Part shown: positions 43,401 through 49,634 of the stretch, piece after piece
Layout: each line of letters opens with the position of its first letter
How positions within the stretch are numbered: the first letter of the stretch is position 1
Source: JARRRD01 sp037381085
Lineage (GTDB): Bacteria > Nitrospirota > Thermodesulfovibrionia > Thermodesulfovibrionales > UBA6898
Direction of reading: 5' to 3'
DNA length: 64,000 nt
NCBI GenBank assembly: GCA_037381085.1
Contig: JARRRD010000004.1
Span: 1-64,000, forward strand
Notes under the pieces: model-generated
Told to the model about the DNA's origin: nothing
The model's input: the letters and a program-made list of their open reading frames with translations, nothing else
Database searches by the model: none
Position numbers and translations under genes: made by a program

Positions 43401-45058
43401 AGGCAGGCACTGTCGCTCCGGCGATAGGCATAAAGCATATTCCCCTTCTGTCCAAACTGTCGAAACCGGAGCGTCATGCGATAGAGCAGGCGCTCTTTGA
43501 AGGCGCCTGCCGGGAGGTCTTGCCGAAACCTTCCGGTGCCTCCGGTCCGGTCGCCGTAGCCTGGACCGGGCAGGGCAAGCCCTTTTTGCCCGGGAACGGC
43601 GAGATAGCCCTCTCCTGCACTCACGATGCTAAGCTCCTGGTCTGCAGCACAGGCCCCGTGCCCCAGGGTTGCGACGTCGAGCCGGTAATGCACAGGGACC
43701 CGGACGAGTGGGACCTCATGCTCGGCCGCGAAAAGCAGCTCCTGCTGGACAGCCTGAAGAAGGAGGACGATGCATTTGACAGGGCCGCCACCCGCATCTG
43801 GTGCGCAGTTGAAGCACTTCGCAAGGCGACTGACATGCAACAGGACGAACTCACGTTCGGTGCAAAAACCGGGGACTGCGTGATATTCAACTGTCCGGAG
43901 CGTATTACCGTTCTCACTTTCCCCGTCAGGCTGCTCAGAGGCCCGGAACGGATCATTGCTGTTGCCACGAAAAAGAAATCACCGCCGTCTCAGGAGGACG
44001 AGACAAGGCCGGAGGATCCCTCAATCTCACAGGAACGCCATGGGGAACGGAACGACTGCGGACCGGAAGGGCAAAAAGTCTTTGTCTGCACGTTCGACCT
44101 CGGCCTCAAGGACAACTCCACCATAAGCGGCGGCGTAAACTTCGCCAGCTACGCCCACTGGCTCGGGAAAGTGCGGGAGGCCGCACTGAAACCGATCGGG
44201 GAATATATAAGCGAGGAGTTCCATAACGGCCATTTCATGGTCACCAATTACACCGATACCCGCATAGTACGACACGTGAGAAACCACGAAGGCATGGAGG
44301 CGCGCACGTGGATAGACCGGATATTCGGATACGGGGACTCGTCCCTTGTGCTGAAATTCGAATGGTCAAAACTGACGGCCGACGGCACTGTCGTCCCCGC
44401 GGCTTTCAGCGAGCAGCAGGTCTCATGGATCAGGGTCACGGGACATGGTCTTGTCGAGCCCGTAAAATGTCCGTCATTTTTCTCGGAATTTCTCCGCAAG
44501 AGCGACCTGGCACCGAAACTGCCCAAAGCAGAACAGTCGGAGGATATGCCCCTGGCCGAAGCCGCTACGCCGCAGGACCTGGGCGAGCTCGTCCGGGAAT
44601 ACGACCTTATCGGCAGGGACAGACGCCCGGACGCCGAAACGACCCTGGACACTTCGATGCAGCATTCAAACCTGGCACTGAACATTTATTTTTCCAACTA
44701 CTTTGTGTGGCAGGGACACCTCATGGAGAGATTCATGTACGGACTGGATCCGCAACTCTACATGAACATGTCGCATGAGGCCCAGTTTGCGACCACCCGC
44801 TGCAGGGTCACGCACCTGCGCGAGGCCATGCCGTTCGACCGCATAACCGTAACATTGCGGCTTCACCGCATATGGCGGCAAGGGGTGGAACTCTATTTTG
44901 AATATTTCAAATCGGCTCCCCCCGCGGGAAGGACCAAGCTCGCATACGGCCATCACACGCTCATATGGTCATCAACGGACGAAACCGGCAAGTATGTCCC
45001 TCAGGACATGCCCGGCACGTTGATAGATAAAATCATATCATTGCAGGGCCGGCCCTAA
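37496..45058 (+). CDS. PilZ-fused iterative polyketide synthase with C-terminal hotdog thioesterases
   Basis: 2,520 residues, preceded by GGGAGG at good spacing. Domains in order: PilZ (1-100; RxxxR at R4-R8, then S30-x-S32-x-x-G35, where the usual first Asp/Asn is Ser); ketosynthase (about 112-560; Cys318 in DGACSSSL, His451 in EGHGTGT, His493 in IGHTKAASG); acyltransferase (about 696-1010; Ser798 in GHSLGE, NAFHS, malonyl-like); one acyl carrier domain (Ser1133 in LDSIK); ketoreductase (about 1405-1660; VTGGAKGI, Tyr1559); dehydratase (about 1665-1970; H1688xxxGxxxxP, D1862xxxQ1866); phosphopantetheinyl transferase (about 1985-2170; D2060 and E2062 in CDVEPV, E2106); tandem hotdog folds (about 2190-2515; N2215 region and NIYFSNYFVWQG at 2396-2407, like enediyne TEBC thioesterases). 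KS-AT-ACP-KR-DH-PPTase is the order of enediyne-type and related polyene synthases. It should build a polyene from malonyl-CoA and activate its own carrier. The product is unknown; no other enediyne-cassette genes are near. Confidence 0.93.
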   Translation: MEKRNTRRIPVSREVTLSREGNVYKGFLFSISEQGLQLIVLQARELRKDRQVRPFTVTLPISPSKTIAMSCVEVWSDGDIMGVHILDPSAEYKAFYKRSFFKIKKEITHDAIAVIGMGCYYPGAPTLKAFWENILARRREFRKLPDHRLPLSEYYDADPAVPDKTYADRASVIDGFTFDWIKRGIPKTVVDSSDIVHWLALEVALRALEDAGYTRQSTPCDRTGVILGNTLTGEYSRSQNMRLRWPYVGKILKVAAIEKGLPRKLTEDLLQTMEKYYKSAFAPVTEDTLAGNLSNTIAGRICNFLDLHGGGYTVDGACSSSLIAVATAATALSNGTLDLAIAGGIDISLDTFELVGFAKTNALTRGDMRVYDRGASGFIPGEGAGFVVLKRLQDAHTHGNDVYAILRGWGISSDGKGGMTAPKAESQALAIRRAYGKAGYDISSVDFIEGHGTGTAAGDRAEVEGIAMAMDSIGPQDRLRRCGITSLKSLIGHTKAASGIGGFIKAVIAVNRRIIPPTAGCSEPNAVFQDKARGLFPVLRGEIRDSDQIMRAGVSGMGFGGINCHVTIESEGQPTRRLDTSIGERELLASYQETEVFALSTRNRQDMLEKIDKLKKLAYGISASELTDLSSHLTQGVDPAHHFRVAVVAHSPDNLIDCLGRTHRILADHEFKEETVKTGPQQDIWVGHGQKTPRIGFLFPGQGSQQLNMGRTLTDRHAWARDLVALTDFYLVEQGYRKIVDCIYTDTDRALDVNQIEAWKKTLSNSEIAQPAICLCSLLWMRHLEHLGITPQAVGGHSLGELSAFYAAGAFYDMALLRFAAFRGGITAAKVHEAGAMASLACDRQKARQILDKTDGYAIIANMNSPGQTVISGETRAIDDAMHLAAAGDIRTKRLPVANAFHSRFMTEAASTLAESAPIPDTFTASKVRLFSSLDGRQVIPGTDIRRHFARQLTHTVDFISLVENMAKECDMLIEVGPGRVLSDLARSITSGKDIFCLPVEAVAGDDRSLNRVLACHFVHGGAIKWPALFQSRLVRPFIPASERVFIENPCERPLLPVDAEPLAAVRSRTQELLERAGDGQQRAGQPDKERQPGDDYAETPQKLLDMVSNVTGFPVDTISLDNRLLDDLNLDSIKAAEIVAKAVKLYHASGTVDPTGFANSSLKEIYERIVLGKKKDGPVPQSQPGDAWVRDFTIKYVPRPLIPEVPGDLRQKKVLIVSEHTPEEYRDALSDLLSRNRLLATSINYDRLSVDPPHSLENYDYFLFILPEGQDAGGPFTVRQTRAMAGRMHKIASTVAAMEARTPKPAYAVLQFGDTDFFACDSAAGIGAKGATAFLASLHHERPVEKIRILQFSRNSLFAIEKAFDELRSGDAFVAAMYDDNFVRHIPVLSPVRPQEFVPRPITWTSRDVVLVTGGAKGITAACALAFALKTGVRLALVGSTSNAESDPEIRESLRRYGENNIPHRYYPCDITDENAVASLVGRIAGELGPITGFVHGAAINKPRRFDQVSLEDAHREIGPKVLGAINILDSLKDNPPKLIVAFGSIIGVTGMGGNAWYGFSNEVLNLLLQQFRKQKPGIEIMTCAFSIWAEIGMGAKMGSLAFLSKMGIQAIPREKGIDHFMRLATSTAGTPQVVVAGRLGSLDIMRSRPPARRTRFIREIIFFEYGVELEAKAVLTTAHDKYLDHHVFRGVRLFPTVFGIEAMHQAATAVAGAENAGTVLIRDIRLSYPITVEPDGLTEIRIKALVQDAGSDGASTIVKAAVAAEQAGFTKDCFEATFVLNSGQAPGLFPGEITGDDLDIEPREDLYGHMLFQGPSFQRISRIISMTDDRCIFEASTQPPDADFDRDVHPFTAGDPYFRDTLLQSVQIILPDVVALPVEIDRWEIYPKPQGFGKYSVIVHILQRNDDTIVSDVTAVDPNGVIVEKIHGYAVKIIERKKDAPALSDLLSPDQWDEKMVNGQIARLCMEAGTVAPAIGIKHIPLLSKLSKPERHAIEQALFEGACREVLPKPSGASGPVAVAWTGQGKPFLPGNGEIALSCTHDAKLLVCSTGPVPQGCDVEPVMHRDPDEWDLMLGREKQLLLDSLKKEDDAFDRAATRIWCAVEALRKATDMQQDELTFGAKTGDCVIFNCPERITVLTFPVRLLRGPERIIAVATKKKSPPSQEDETRPEDPSISQERHGERNDCGPEGQKVFVCTFDLGLKDNSTISGGVNFASYAHWLGKVREAALKPIGEYISEEFHNGHFMVTNYTDTRIVRHVRNHEGMEARTWIDRIFGYGDSSLVLKFEWSKLTADGTVVPAAFSEQQVSWIRVTGHGLVEPVKCPSFFSEFLRKSDLAPKLPKAEQSEDMPLAEAATPQDLGELVREYDLIGRDRRPDAETTLDTSMQHSNLALNIYFSNYFVWQGHLMERFMYGLDPQLYMNMSHEAQFATTRCRVTHLREAMPFDRITVTLRLHRIWRQGVELYFEYFKSAPPAGRTKLAYGHHTLIWSSTDETGKYVPQDMPGTLIDKIISLQGRP

Positions 45059-45106
45059 AGAGAAGAAACATTGGTCACTGCTATTTATTCCTCCAGACCC
45101 ATAGTA

Positions 45107-45146
45107 ATTATCTATTTGACGCATGGGTACAGTTGATACATATAAT
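45107..45146 (+). promoter_or_regulatory. upstream copy of a repeated regulatory motif, with promoter
   Basis: ATTATCTATTTG (45107-45118), a 14-base spacer, then TTGATACATAT. The same arrangement recurs at 46270. TTGACG (45116-45121) and TATAAT (45141-45146) at 19-bp spacing could be a promoter for the LysR gene 164 bp downstream. It may be the regulator's own binding site (inference). Confidence 0.5.
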
Positions 45147-45309
45147 TGAACATGGGCATTGATGCTTCTTGCGGGCATATGCGTGCGGACGGGAGAGACG
45201 GGGTAAATGATTCTGTTCTCGGGGCGTGCGCGCCGTGACCGATGAAGTACTGAGAAAGATCTTCGTCGGGCTGGCCCGGAATTCATGATAGTGGTAAACT
45301 AGGGGGCCA

Positions 45310-46197
45310 GTGGATATACACCATCTCAGGGTCTTTGCATCGGTCTACAGGCACAGAAGCTTTTCAAAGGCCTCCGAGGAACTTCACCTCGCTCAGCCGA
45401 CGGTCAGCGACCATATCAAGGGGCTTGAAGAGGAGCTGAACTGCAGGCTCTTCGACAGGCTCAGCAGAAAGATCATTCCCACGAGAGAGGCCGGTGTTCT
45501 TATCGGACGCGTCAGTGAGGTCATCGACAAGTTCGAAGGGATCCAGGACTTTCTGGGAGATTTCAGGAAGGAGCTTGCGGGCCATCTCGTCGTCGGTGCA
45601 AGCACGATACCCGCAACATACATACTTCCGGGTCTCGCCGCATCTTACAGGAAAAAACATCCCGGTGTTTTTTTCGAAGTAGTCGTTTCGGACTCCCGGG
45701 GAATAACAGAAAAGGTCGCGGAGCACGATCTTCTTATGGGAGTGGTAGGCGCTGAACCGGATAACGCCCAGGTGCACTACACCACCCTTCTTGACGATGA
45801 GCTGGTGGCAATAGCAGCACCGTCTTTCAACATCAAAAGGAGCATCGGCATCAGGGAGTTTGCAGGACTTCCAATGGTAATGCGCGAGCAGGGATCAGGC
45901 ACAAGGAGGGAATTTGAAAAGATACTCGTAAAGGAGGGTATCGATCCGCAGCAACTCAGCGTCGTCGGCCTCTTTGGTTCCACCGCTGCAGTCAAGCAGG
46001 CGGTGAAGGAAGGAATGGGTCTGTCGATCATTTCCCGCCGGGCCGTCCGGGATGAACTCAAGTGCCGCATGTTAAAGGAGATCAGGATAAAGGATGCCGG
46101 CATGAAGCGGAAATTTCTTGTCGTCACCCACAAGAAGAGAACGCTCCCGCATATCTATAAAGACTTTCTTGAGTACCTTCTTCCCGGCCGGCCATAG
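45310..46197 (+). CDS. LysR-type regulator, selenium-metabolism-associated group
   Basis: 295 residues from a GTG. N-terminal winged helix (HHLRVFASVYRHRSFSKASE, AQPTVSDHIKGLEEEL), then a CysB-like effector-binding domain (GASTIPATYILPGL, MREQGSGTRREFE). The sequence type and the yedF gene downstream match the LysR group linked to selenium metabolism. Likely autoregulated through the motif at 45107, and acting on the tRNA/yedF segment through the copy at 46270. Its position just after the polyketide synthase also leaves open a role there. Confidence 0.85.
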   Translation: MDIHHLRVFASVYRHRSFSKASEELHLAQPTVSDHIKGLEEELNCRLFDRLSRKIIPTREAGVLIGRVSEVIDKFEGIQDFLGDFRKELAGHLVVGASTIPATYILPGLAASYRKKHPGVFFEVVVSDSRGITEKVAEHDLLMGVVGAEPDNAQVHYTTLLDDELVAIAAPSFNIKRSIGIREFAGLPMVMREQGSGTRREFEKILVKEGIDPQQLSVVGLFGSTAAVKQAVKEGMGLSIISRRAVRDELKCRMLKEIRIKDAGMKRKFLVVTHKKRTLPHIYKDFLEYLLPGRP

Positions 46198-46269
46198 AGG
46201 CGGGGTCCGACAGGACGCCATCCACTTCCCCTCTTTCACCGGCCTATGGGTACAGGCTGATGGATAGCT

Positions 46270-46305
46270 ATTATCTATTTGTCATATAGGCAGATGTTGA
46301 TATAT
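46270..46305 (+). promoter_or_regulatory. second copy of the regulatory motif, before the tRNA-yedF segment
   Basis: ATTATCTATTTG (46270-46281) then TTGATATAT (46297-46305), with 15 bases between. Matches the copy at 45107: twelve bases identical, plus the TTGATA block at nearly equal spacing. Confidence 0.5.
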
Positions 46306-46316
46306 GCTTTATATTG

Positions 46317-46337
46317 ACCCTGACGTTGCAAAGCAGC
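46317..46337 (+). repeat. left arm of an exact 21-bp inverted repeat
   Basis: ACCCTGACGTTGCAAAGCAGC, whose exact complement is at 47379-47399. The two arms bracket the tRNA and yedF. Confidence 0.85.
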
Positions 46338-46467
46338 CCGGAGATTCTTTTGCAACTATAAGGTTAATTCGTATCGCCGGGATATCCGGATAATAATGAT
46401 CGATACTCGAAAAGAATTCGGGAAGGTAATTCACTACACAATTAAGTATAAGGGCTATACCTGAATC

Positions 46468-46562
46468 GGGGGGCAAGGGGCTGGCGCCCCTCCTGGTCTG
46501 CAAAACCAGAGGTATGGTCCGAAAAAGGCCGTAGTGGGTCCGATTCCCACTGCCCCTCTCCA
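46468..46562 (+). tRNA. tRNA with selenocysteine-tRNA architecture but Cys anticodon (GCA)
   Basis: 95 bases. Eight-pair acceptor GGGGGGCA/TGCCCCTC (one G-T), then directly a six-pair D stem AGGGGC/GCCCCT with a four-base loop TGGC, both typical of bacterial tRNA-Sec. Anticodon stem CTGGT/ACCAG encloses CTGCAAA: anticodon GCA. A long variable arm pairs TATGG-CC with GGCCGTA (one bulged T). T arm GTGGG/CCCAC. The discriminator is T59 of the segment (U73), followed by an encoded CCA. U73 and GCA are the identity set of cysteinyl-tRNA synthetase; tRNA-Sec normally has UCA and G73. It is therefore either a cysteine tRNA in a selC-like body or a tRNA-Sec recoded to Cys codons. TATACC at 46456-46461 may be its -10. 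It lies between the selenium-type LysR gene and yedF. Confidence 0.8.
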
Positions 46563-46687
46563 AATTTTTGTCTGCCACATGAGGAACGATTGGATTCGTG
46601 GGCGTTTGAAGTAAGAAGTTGTCCCGGCATATGGCAAAGTCCCGCCAGGAACGTACCGACGGACTCCGGGACATCAAGGAGATTATA

Positions 46688-47278
46688 ATGGTTATTGACG
46701 CAAGAGGGCAGGGTTGTCCCAGGCCCGTCATGATGGCTGAGGAAGCACTATCTAAAATCACGGAAGGCATTGTCGAGGTTGTCGTGGACAATGAGGCGTC
46801 GGCCGAGAATCTCGCATCCTTCGCTAACAGCAATGCCTTTCATTCGGATACGGCCAGGGACGGCAAAGACTGGCGGGTGAAGATAGTGAAGGGCTATGTG
46901 TGCACGCCTGAAACCGCTTCCGGGAAGACACCTTCGACGGAGAAAGACCTCCTCGTTGTCGTGGGAACCGACACGATGGGCAAGGAGGAGGAACTCGGCA
47001 GGATACTCATGAAGGCCTATCTGGAAACGATGAAGACATACAAAGAACTGCCCCATACCATATTTTTTCTGAACGCAGGGGTAAAGCTCACGACAACAAA
47101 CGATCAGACGGTCCCGCTCCTGAAAGACATTGAAGCCATGGGAGTCGAAATTTATTCATGTGGAACATGCCTAAAGCATTACAACCTGGAATCGCAATTG
47201 CAGGTCGGCAGGCGGGGTACGACAAACCATATCGTGGAAGGGATGAAGGACTTCGGCAAAACGGTCTGGATCGGATGA
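46688..47278 (+). CDS. yedF: YedF-type selenium-metabolism protein (TusA + DsrE-like domains)
   Basis: 196 residues from the ATG at 46688, which has AAGGAGATTATA upstream. N-terminal TusA-like domain (VIDARGQGCPRPVMMAEEAL; the Cys is the family's sulfur/selenium carrier position), then from about residue 95 a DsrE-like domain (LLVVVGTDTMGKEEELG, SCGTCLKHYN). The two-domain form co-occurs with selenoprotein or selenium-cofactor genes, where a role in selenium delivery is proposed. The upstream tRNA and LysR gene strengthen this. Confidence 0.9.
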   Translation: MVIDARGQGCPRPVMMAEEALSKITEGIVEVVVDNEASAENLASFANSNAFHSDTARDGKDWRVKIVKGYVCTPETASGKTPSTEKDLLVVVGTDTMGKEEELGRILMKAYLETMKTYKELPHTIFFLNAGVKLTTTNDQTVPLLKDIEAMGVEIYSCGTCLKHYNLESQLQVGRRGTTNHIVEGMKDFGKTVWIG

Positions 47279-47330
47279 AACTTCCGGTTGCATAAATCTT
47301 ACCCCTGCTGTTGCATGAGATTCTCTGAAA

Positions 47331-47381
47331 AGCGCGGAAGGGGCAGCGAAAAATGTCCTTTTTCGATGTCCCTTCCGCGCT
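47331..47381. terminator. long hairpin between yedF and the convergent hydrolase
   Basis: Outer stem AGCGCGGAAGGG/CCCTTCCGCGCT (12 pairs), then an inner stem CGAAAAA/TTTTTCG with a five-base loop. No T run follows outside, but the position between convergent stops fits a two-way terminator. It touches the right arm of the 21-bp inverted repeat. Confidence 0.6.
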
Positions 47382-47399
47382 GCTTTGCAACGTCAGGGT
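47379..47399 (-). repeat. right arm of the exact 21-bp inverted repeat
   Basis: GCTGCTTTGCAACGTCAGGGT, the exact complement of 46317-46337; it ends five bases from the stop of the hydrolase gene. Confidence 0.85.
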
Positions 47400-47403
47400 A
47401 AAA

Positions 47404-48234
47404 TTACTGCTTCCCTTGCTCGCCGGGTTGTTCCCTGAATATCTGATCGAGGAACTCCTCGAGCTTCCGCCAGGAATCCTTGTCGGCCTTTGCATCGTAA
47501 GCGATTGGCAGATTGAATTTCTTCGCGTACTCGTCGGCCTTCGGGTTGGTAAAGCTGTGGGTGGCTCCGGGATAAAGTACGATGCGGAAATCGGCCCCGG
47601 CTTTTTTCATCTCCTGCCTGAAGGCCTCCACCTGTTCCGGACCGACAAATTTATCGTCCTCGCCCTGAAACACAAGGACCCTGGCCTTGACAGTTCCCGG
47701 CCTCGCAGGCTGCACCGTCCCCAGACTGCCGTGGAAACTCGCCACTCCTTTCAGGTCAGCACCGTGGGCGGCCATGTTCAGCACTACGCCTCCTCCAAAG
47801 CAGTAACCGATTGCGGCAATCCTCGCACTGTTTGTAACAGGCTGTTTACCGAGAAAACCCAGGGCGGCCATGAACCTGGTTCTTTCGAGATCGAAGTCCC
47901 TCGTGACCTCCGACGAAAGCCTTGAGGCCTCATCCGGGTCTTTCGCCCGCCTGTCCCCTCCGTACATGTCCACCGCAAGGGCGACATAGCCCAGATCTGC
48001 CAGCATGCGGGCACGCATCCGTTCGTAGCCGCTGAGTCCCCACCATTCCGGGACAACAAGCACCCCCGGTCTTTTACCCTTCATGTTCTTGTCATAGGCG
48101 AGGTAGCCTTTCATCACGTCGCCGCCGGCCTTGTATTCGACTTCATGCCCGACGACGTTGGGATTCGCCCGGACCTCTCCCGCAAATACAGGCAATGCCG
48201 ACAAAACAAGCAACGAGATCAAAATCTTTTCCAT
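47404..48234 (-). CDS. exported dienelactone-hydrolase-family protein
   Basis: 276 residues. Signal peptide (residues 1 to about 23, cut near RANP). Alpha/beta-hydrolase core with the Cys nucleophile in IGYCFGGG, Asp in GEDDKF and His in GATHSF, the Cys-Asp-His triad of dienelactone hydrolases, plus VVPEWWGLSGYERM. The periplasmic location is unusual for a catabolic dienelactone hydrolase but common among uncharacterised homologues; substrate unknown. Confidence 0.88.
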   Translation of the reverse strand: MEKILISLLVLSALPVFAGEVRANPNVVGHEVEYKAGGDVMKGYLAYDKNMKGKRPGVLVVPEWWGLSGYERMRARMLADLGYVALAVDMYGGDRRAKDPDEASRLSSEVTRDFDLERTRFMAALGFLGKQPVTNSARIAAIGYCFGGGVVLNMAAHGADLKGVASFHGSLGTVQPARPGTVKARVLVFQGEDDKFVGPEQVEAFRQEMKKAGADFRIVLYPGATHSFTNPKADEYAKKFNLPIAYDAKADKDSWRKLEEFLDQIFREQPGEQGKQ

Positions 48235-48304
48235 ACCGTCTCCTCCGCTCAGGATTAATGACTAAAGTTTATCAGCAACCCGGACTGATGGCAATGCGGT
48301 TCGT

Positions 48305-49549
48305 TCATAACCTCGTGTCCCGGTCGGCGGGCCCTTGACGGCTCATTAGATAGATGACACCGGCCTTGTCATCGGAAATGAGGATCGTTCCGTCGGTCCG
48401 GATCATGATATCAACGGGCCTCCCGAACGCCCTCCCACCCTTTGTAAGCCAGCCGGAGACGAAATCTTCCGCCCCCAGATACTTCCCCCCGCTGTCAAAC
48501 CGGTGCCTTACGACTTTGTATCCCGTTGGCACGCTCCGGTTCCAGGAGCCGTGGTATGCAACCAGCAGGTCATTCCTGAAATCCTCCGGCCAGCCCTTCT
48601 CAGGGAAGAAAGACAGGCCGAGAGGGGCGGAGTGCGCGGGGATATCGATATGGGAAGGATAGGTCCCGGGTATTCTGCACTGTACCCTGTTGCCCGGATC
48701 AAAATCCGAGTCATGGACATTCCTGCCGAAGCAGAAAGGCCACCCGTAGTTCCTGCCTTTCTTGATGATGTTTATTTCATCGGGAGGGAGGTTGTCGCCC
48801 AGAAAGTCCCGCCCCATTTCCGTCGCCCATATCTGCTTGGTCCCGGGGTGCACCGCCATGAATACCGAATTCCTGAGGCCCGAGGCGAAGGTCCTCAGCT
48901 TCCCGCCGCCGGCGGGCACTACCAGTATCTTTGCCCTTCTCCAGTCTTCCTCCCTGCAGACATTACAGGATGAGCCCACGGAGATCAGGAGACTGCCGTC
49001 TTCAGGGCCTGGCATGAAGAGAAGTGTCCGCGTAACATGGCCGCCCCCGTCCGGGAGATCGGCGATCTTCTTTTCTCTGACTGCCTTCATGTTCATGCTG
49101 TCGTAGGAATAGACGCCAACCTCGTCTTCTTCGGCTATGTAGAGCCGGCAGCCGGGGTTGCACCTGAAGGCAAGACCGTGGGGGCGGTCAAGCCCCTCCA
49201 CGACAGTGACAACACGATCTGCGGTTCCGTCCCCGTTTTCATCGGGAAGGGCAACCACGCTGCCGCGGGAGGGAATGCTGACAAGAAGAGTGCCGCCCGG
49301 GTCAAGGACCATCACCCTCGGCCCTCCCAATCCCTTGGCATAGATGGATATGGAAAATCCCGCGGGAAGCTTCAAAGGCATGCCCGGGGCGCCGCCGTCC
49401 TCGCCGTGCGGACCGATAAGCTTCACGATGTCGCCGGAAGGTCTTTCGATGGCCGGGCCTATCCCTCGCAGATTCTCCCAGGAAAAAAACGCCAGCCAGA
49501 GCAGGAGGGCAATCCCGCAAACGAAGATTGTCGGCAGCGGTCTCCTCAT
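48305..49549 (-). CDS. PQQ-type sorbosone/aldose sugar dehydrogenase-like protein
   Basis: About 414 residues. An N-terminal hydrophobic anchor (about residues 7-25) places it in the periplasm. Six-bladed propeller marks of the soluble glucose/sorbosone dehydrogenase family: GLDRPHGLAF, a VTRTLLFMPGPEDGSLLISVGSS-like stretch, AVHPGTKQIWATEMGRD, DEINIIKKGRNYGWPFCFG and AYHGSWNRS. The CNVC pair could be a disulfide. Start taken as the ATG at 49549; a TTG two codons earlier is possible. Oxidises an aldose, passing electrons to the respiratory chain, if PQQ is bound. Confidence 0.85.
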   Translation of the reverse strand: MRRPLPTIFVCGIALLLWLAFFSWENLRGIGPAIERPSGDIVKLIGPHGEDGGAPGMPLKLPAGFSISIYAKGLGGPRVMVLDPGGTLLVSIPSRGSVVALPDENGDGTADRVVTVVEGLDRPHGLAFRCNPGCRLYIAEEDEVGVYSYDSMNMKAVREKKIADLPDGGGHVTRTLLFMPGPEDGSLLISVGSSCNVCREEDWRRAKILVVPAGGGKLRTFASGLRNSVFMAVHPGTKQIWATEMGRDFLGDNLPPDEINIIKKGRNYGWPFCFGRNVHDSDFDPGNRVQCRIPGTYPSHIDIPAHSAPLGLSFFPEKGWPEDFRNDLLVAYHGSWNRSVPTGYKVVRHRFDSGGKYLGAEDFVSGWLTKGGRAFGRPVDIMIRTDGTILISDDKAGVIYLMSRQGPADRDTRL

Positions 49550-49634
49550 AGACAAATCTTATCACGTAAACGTCCGGATCGAAATGTCCGTAATCAGCAG
49601 CCCGGCCGGGCCGGGAGCCGGATGTTCCTTTTTG

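Noticed and set aside
46468..46562. ordinary tRNA-Cys reading
   Set aside because: A 7-bp acceptor reading leaves CCA out of register, and the D arm and long variable arm do not fit a normal 74-base tRNA-Cys.
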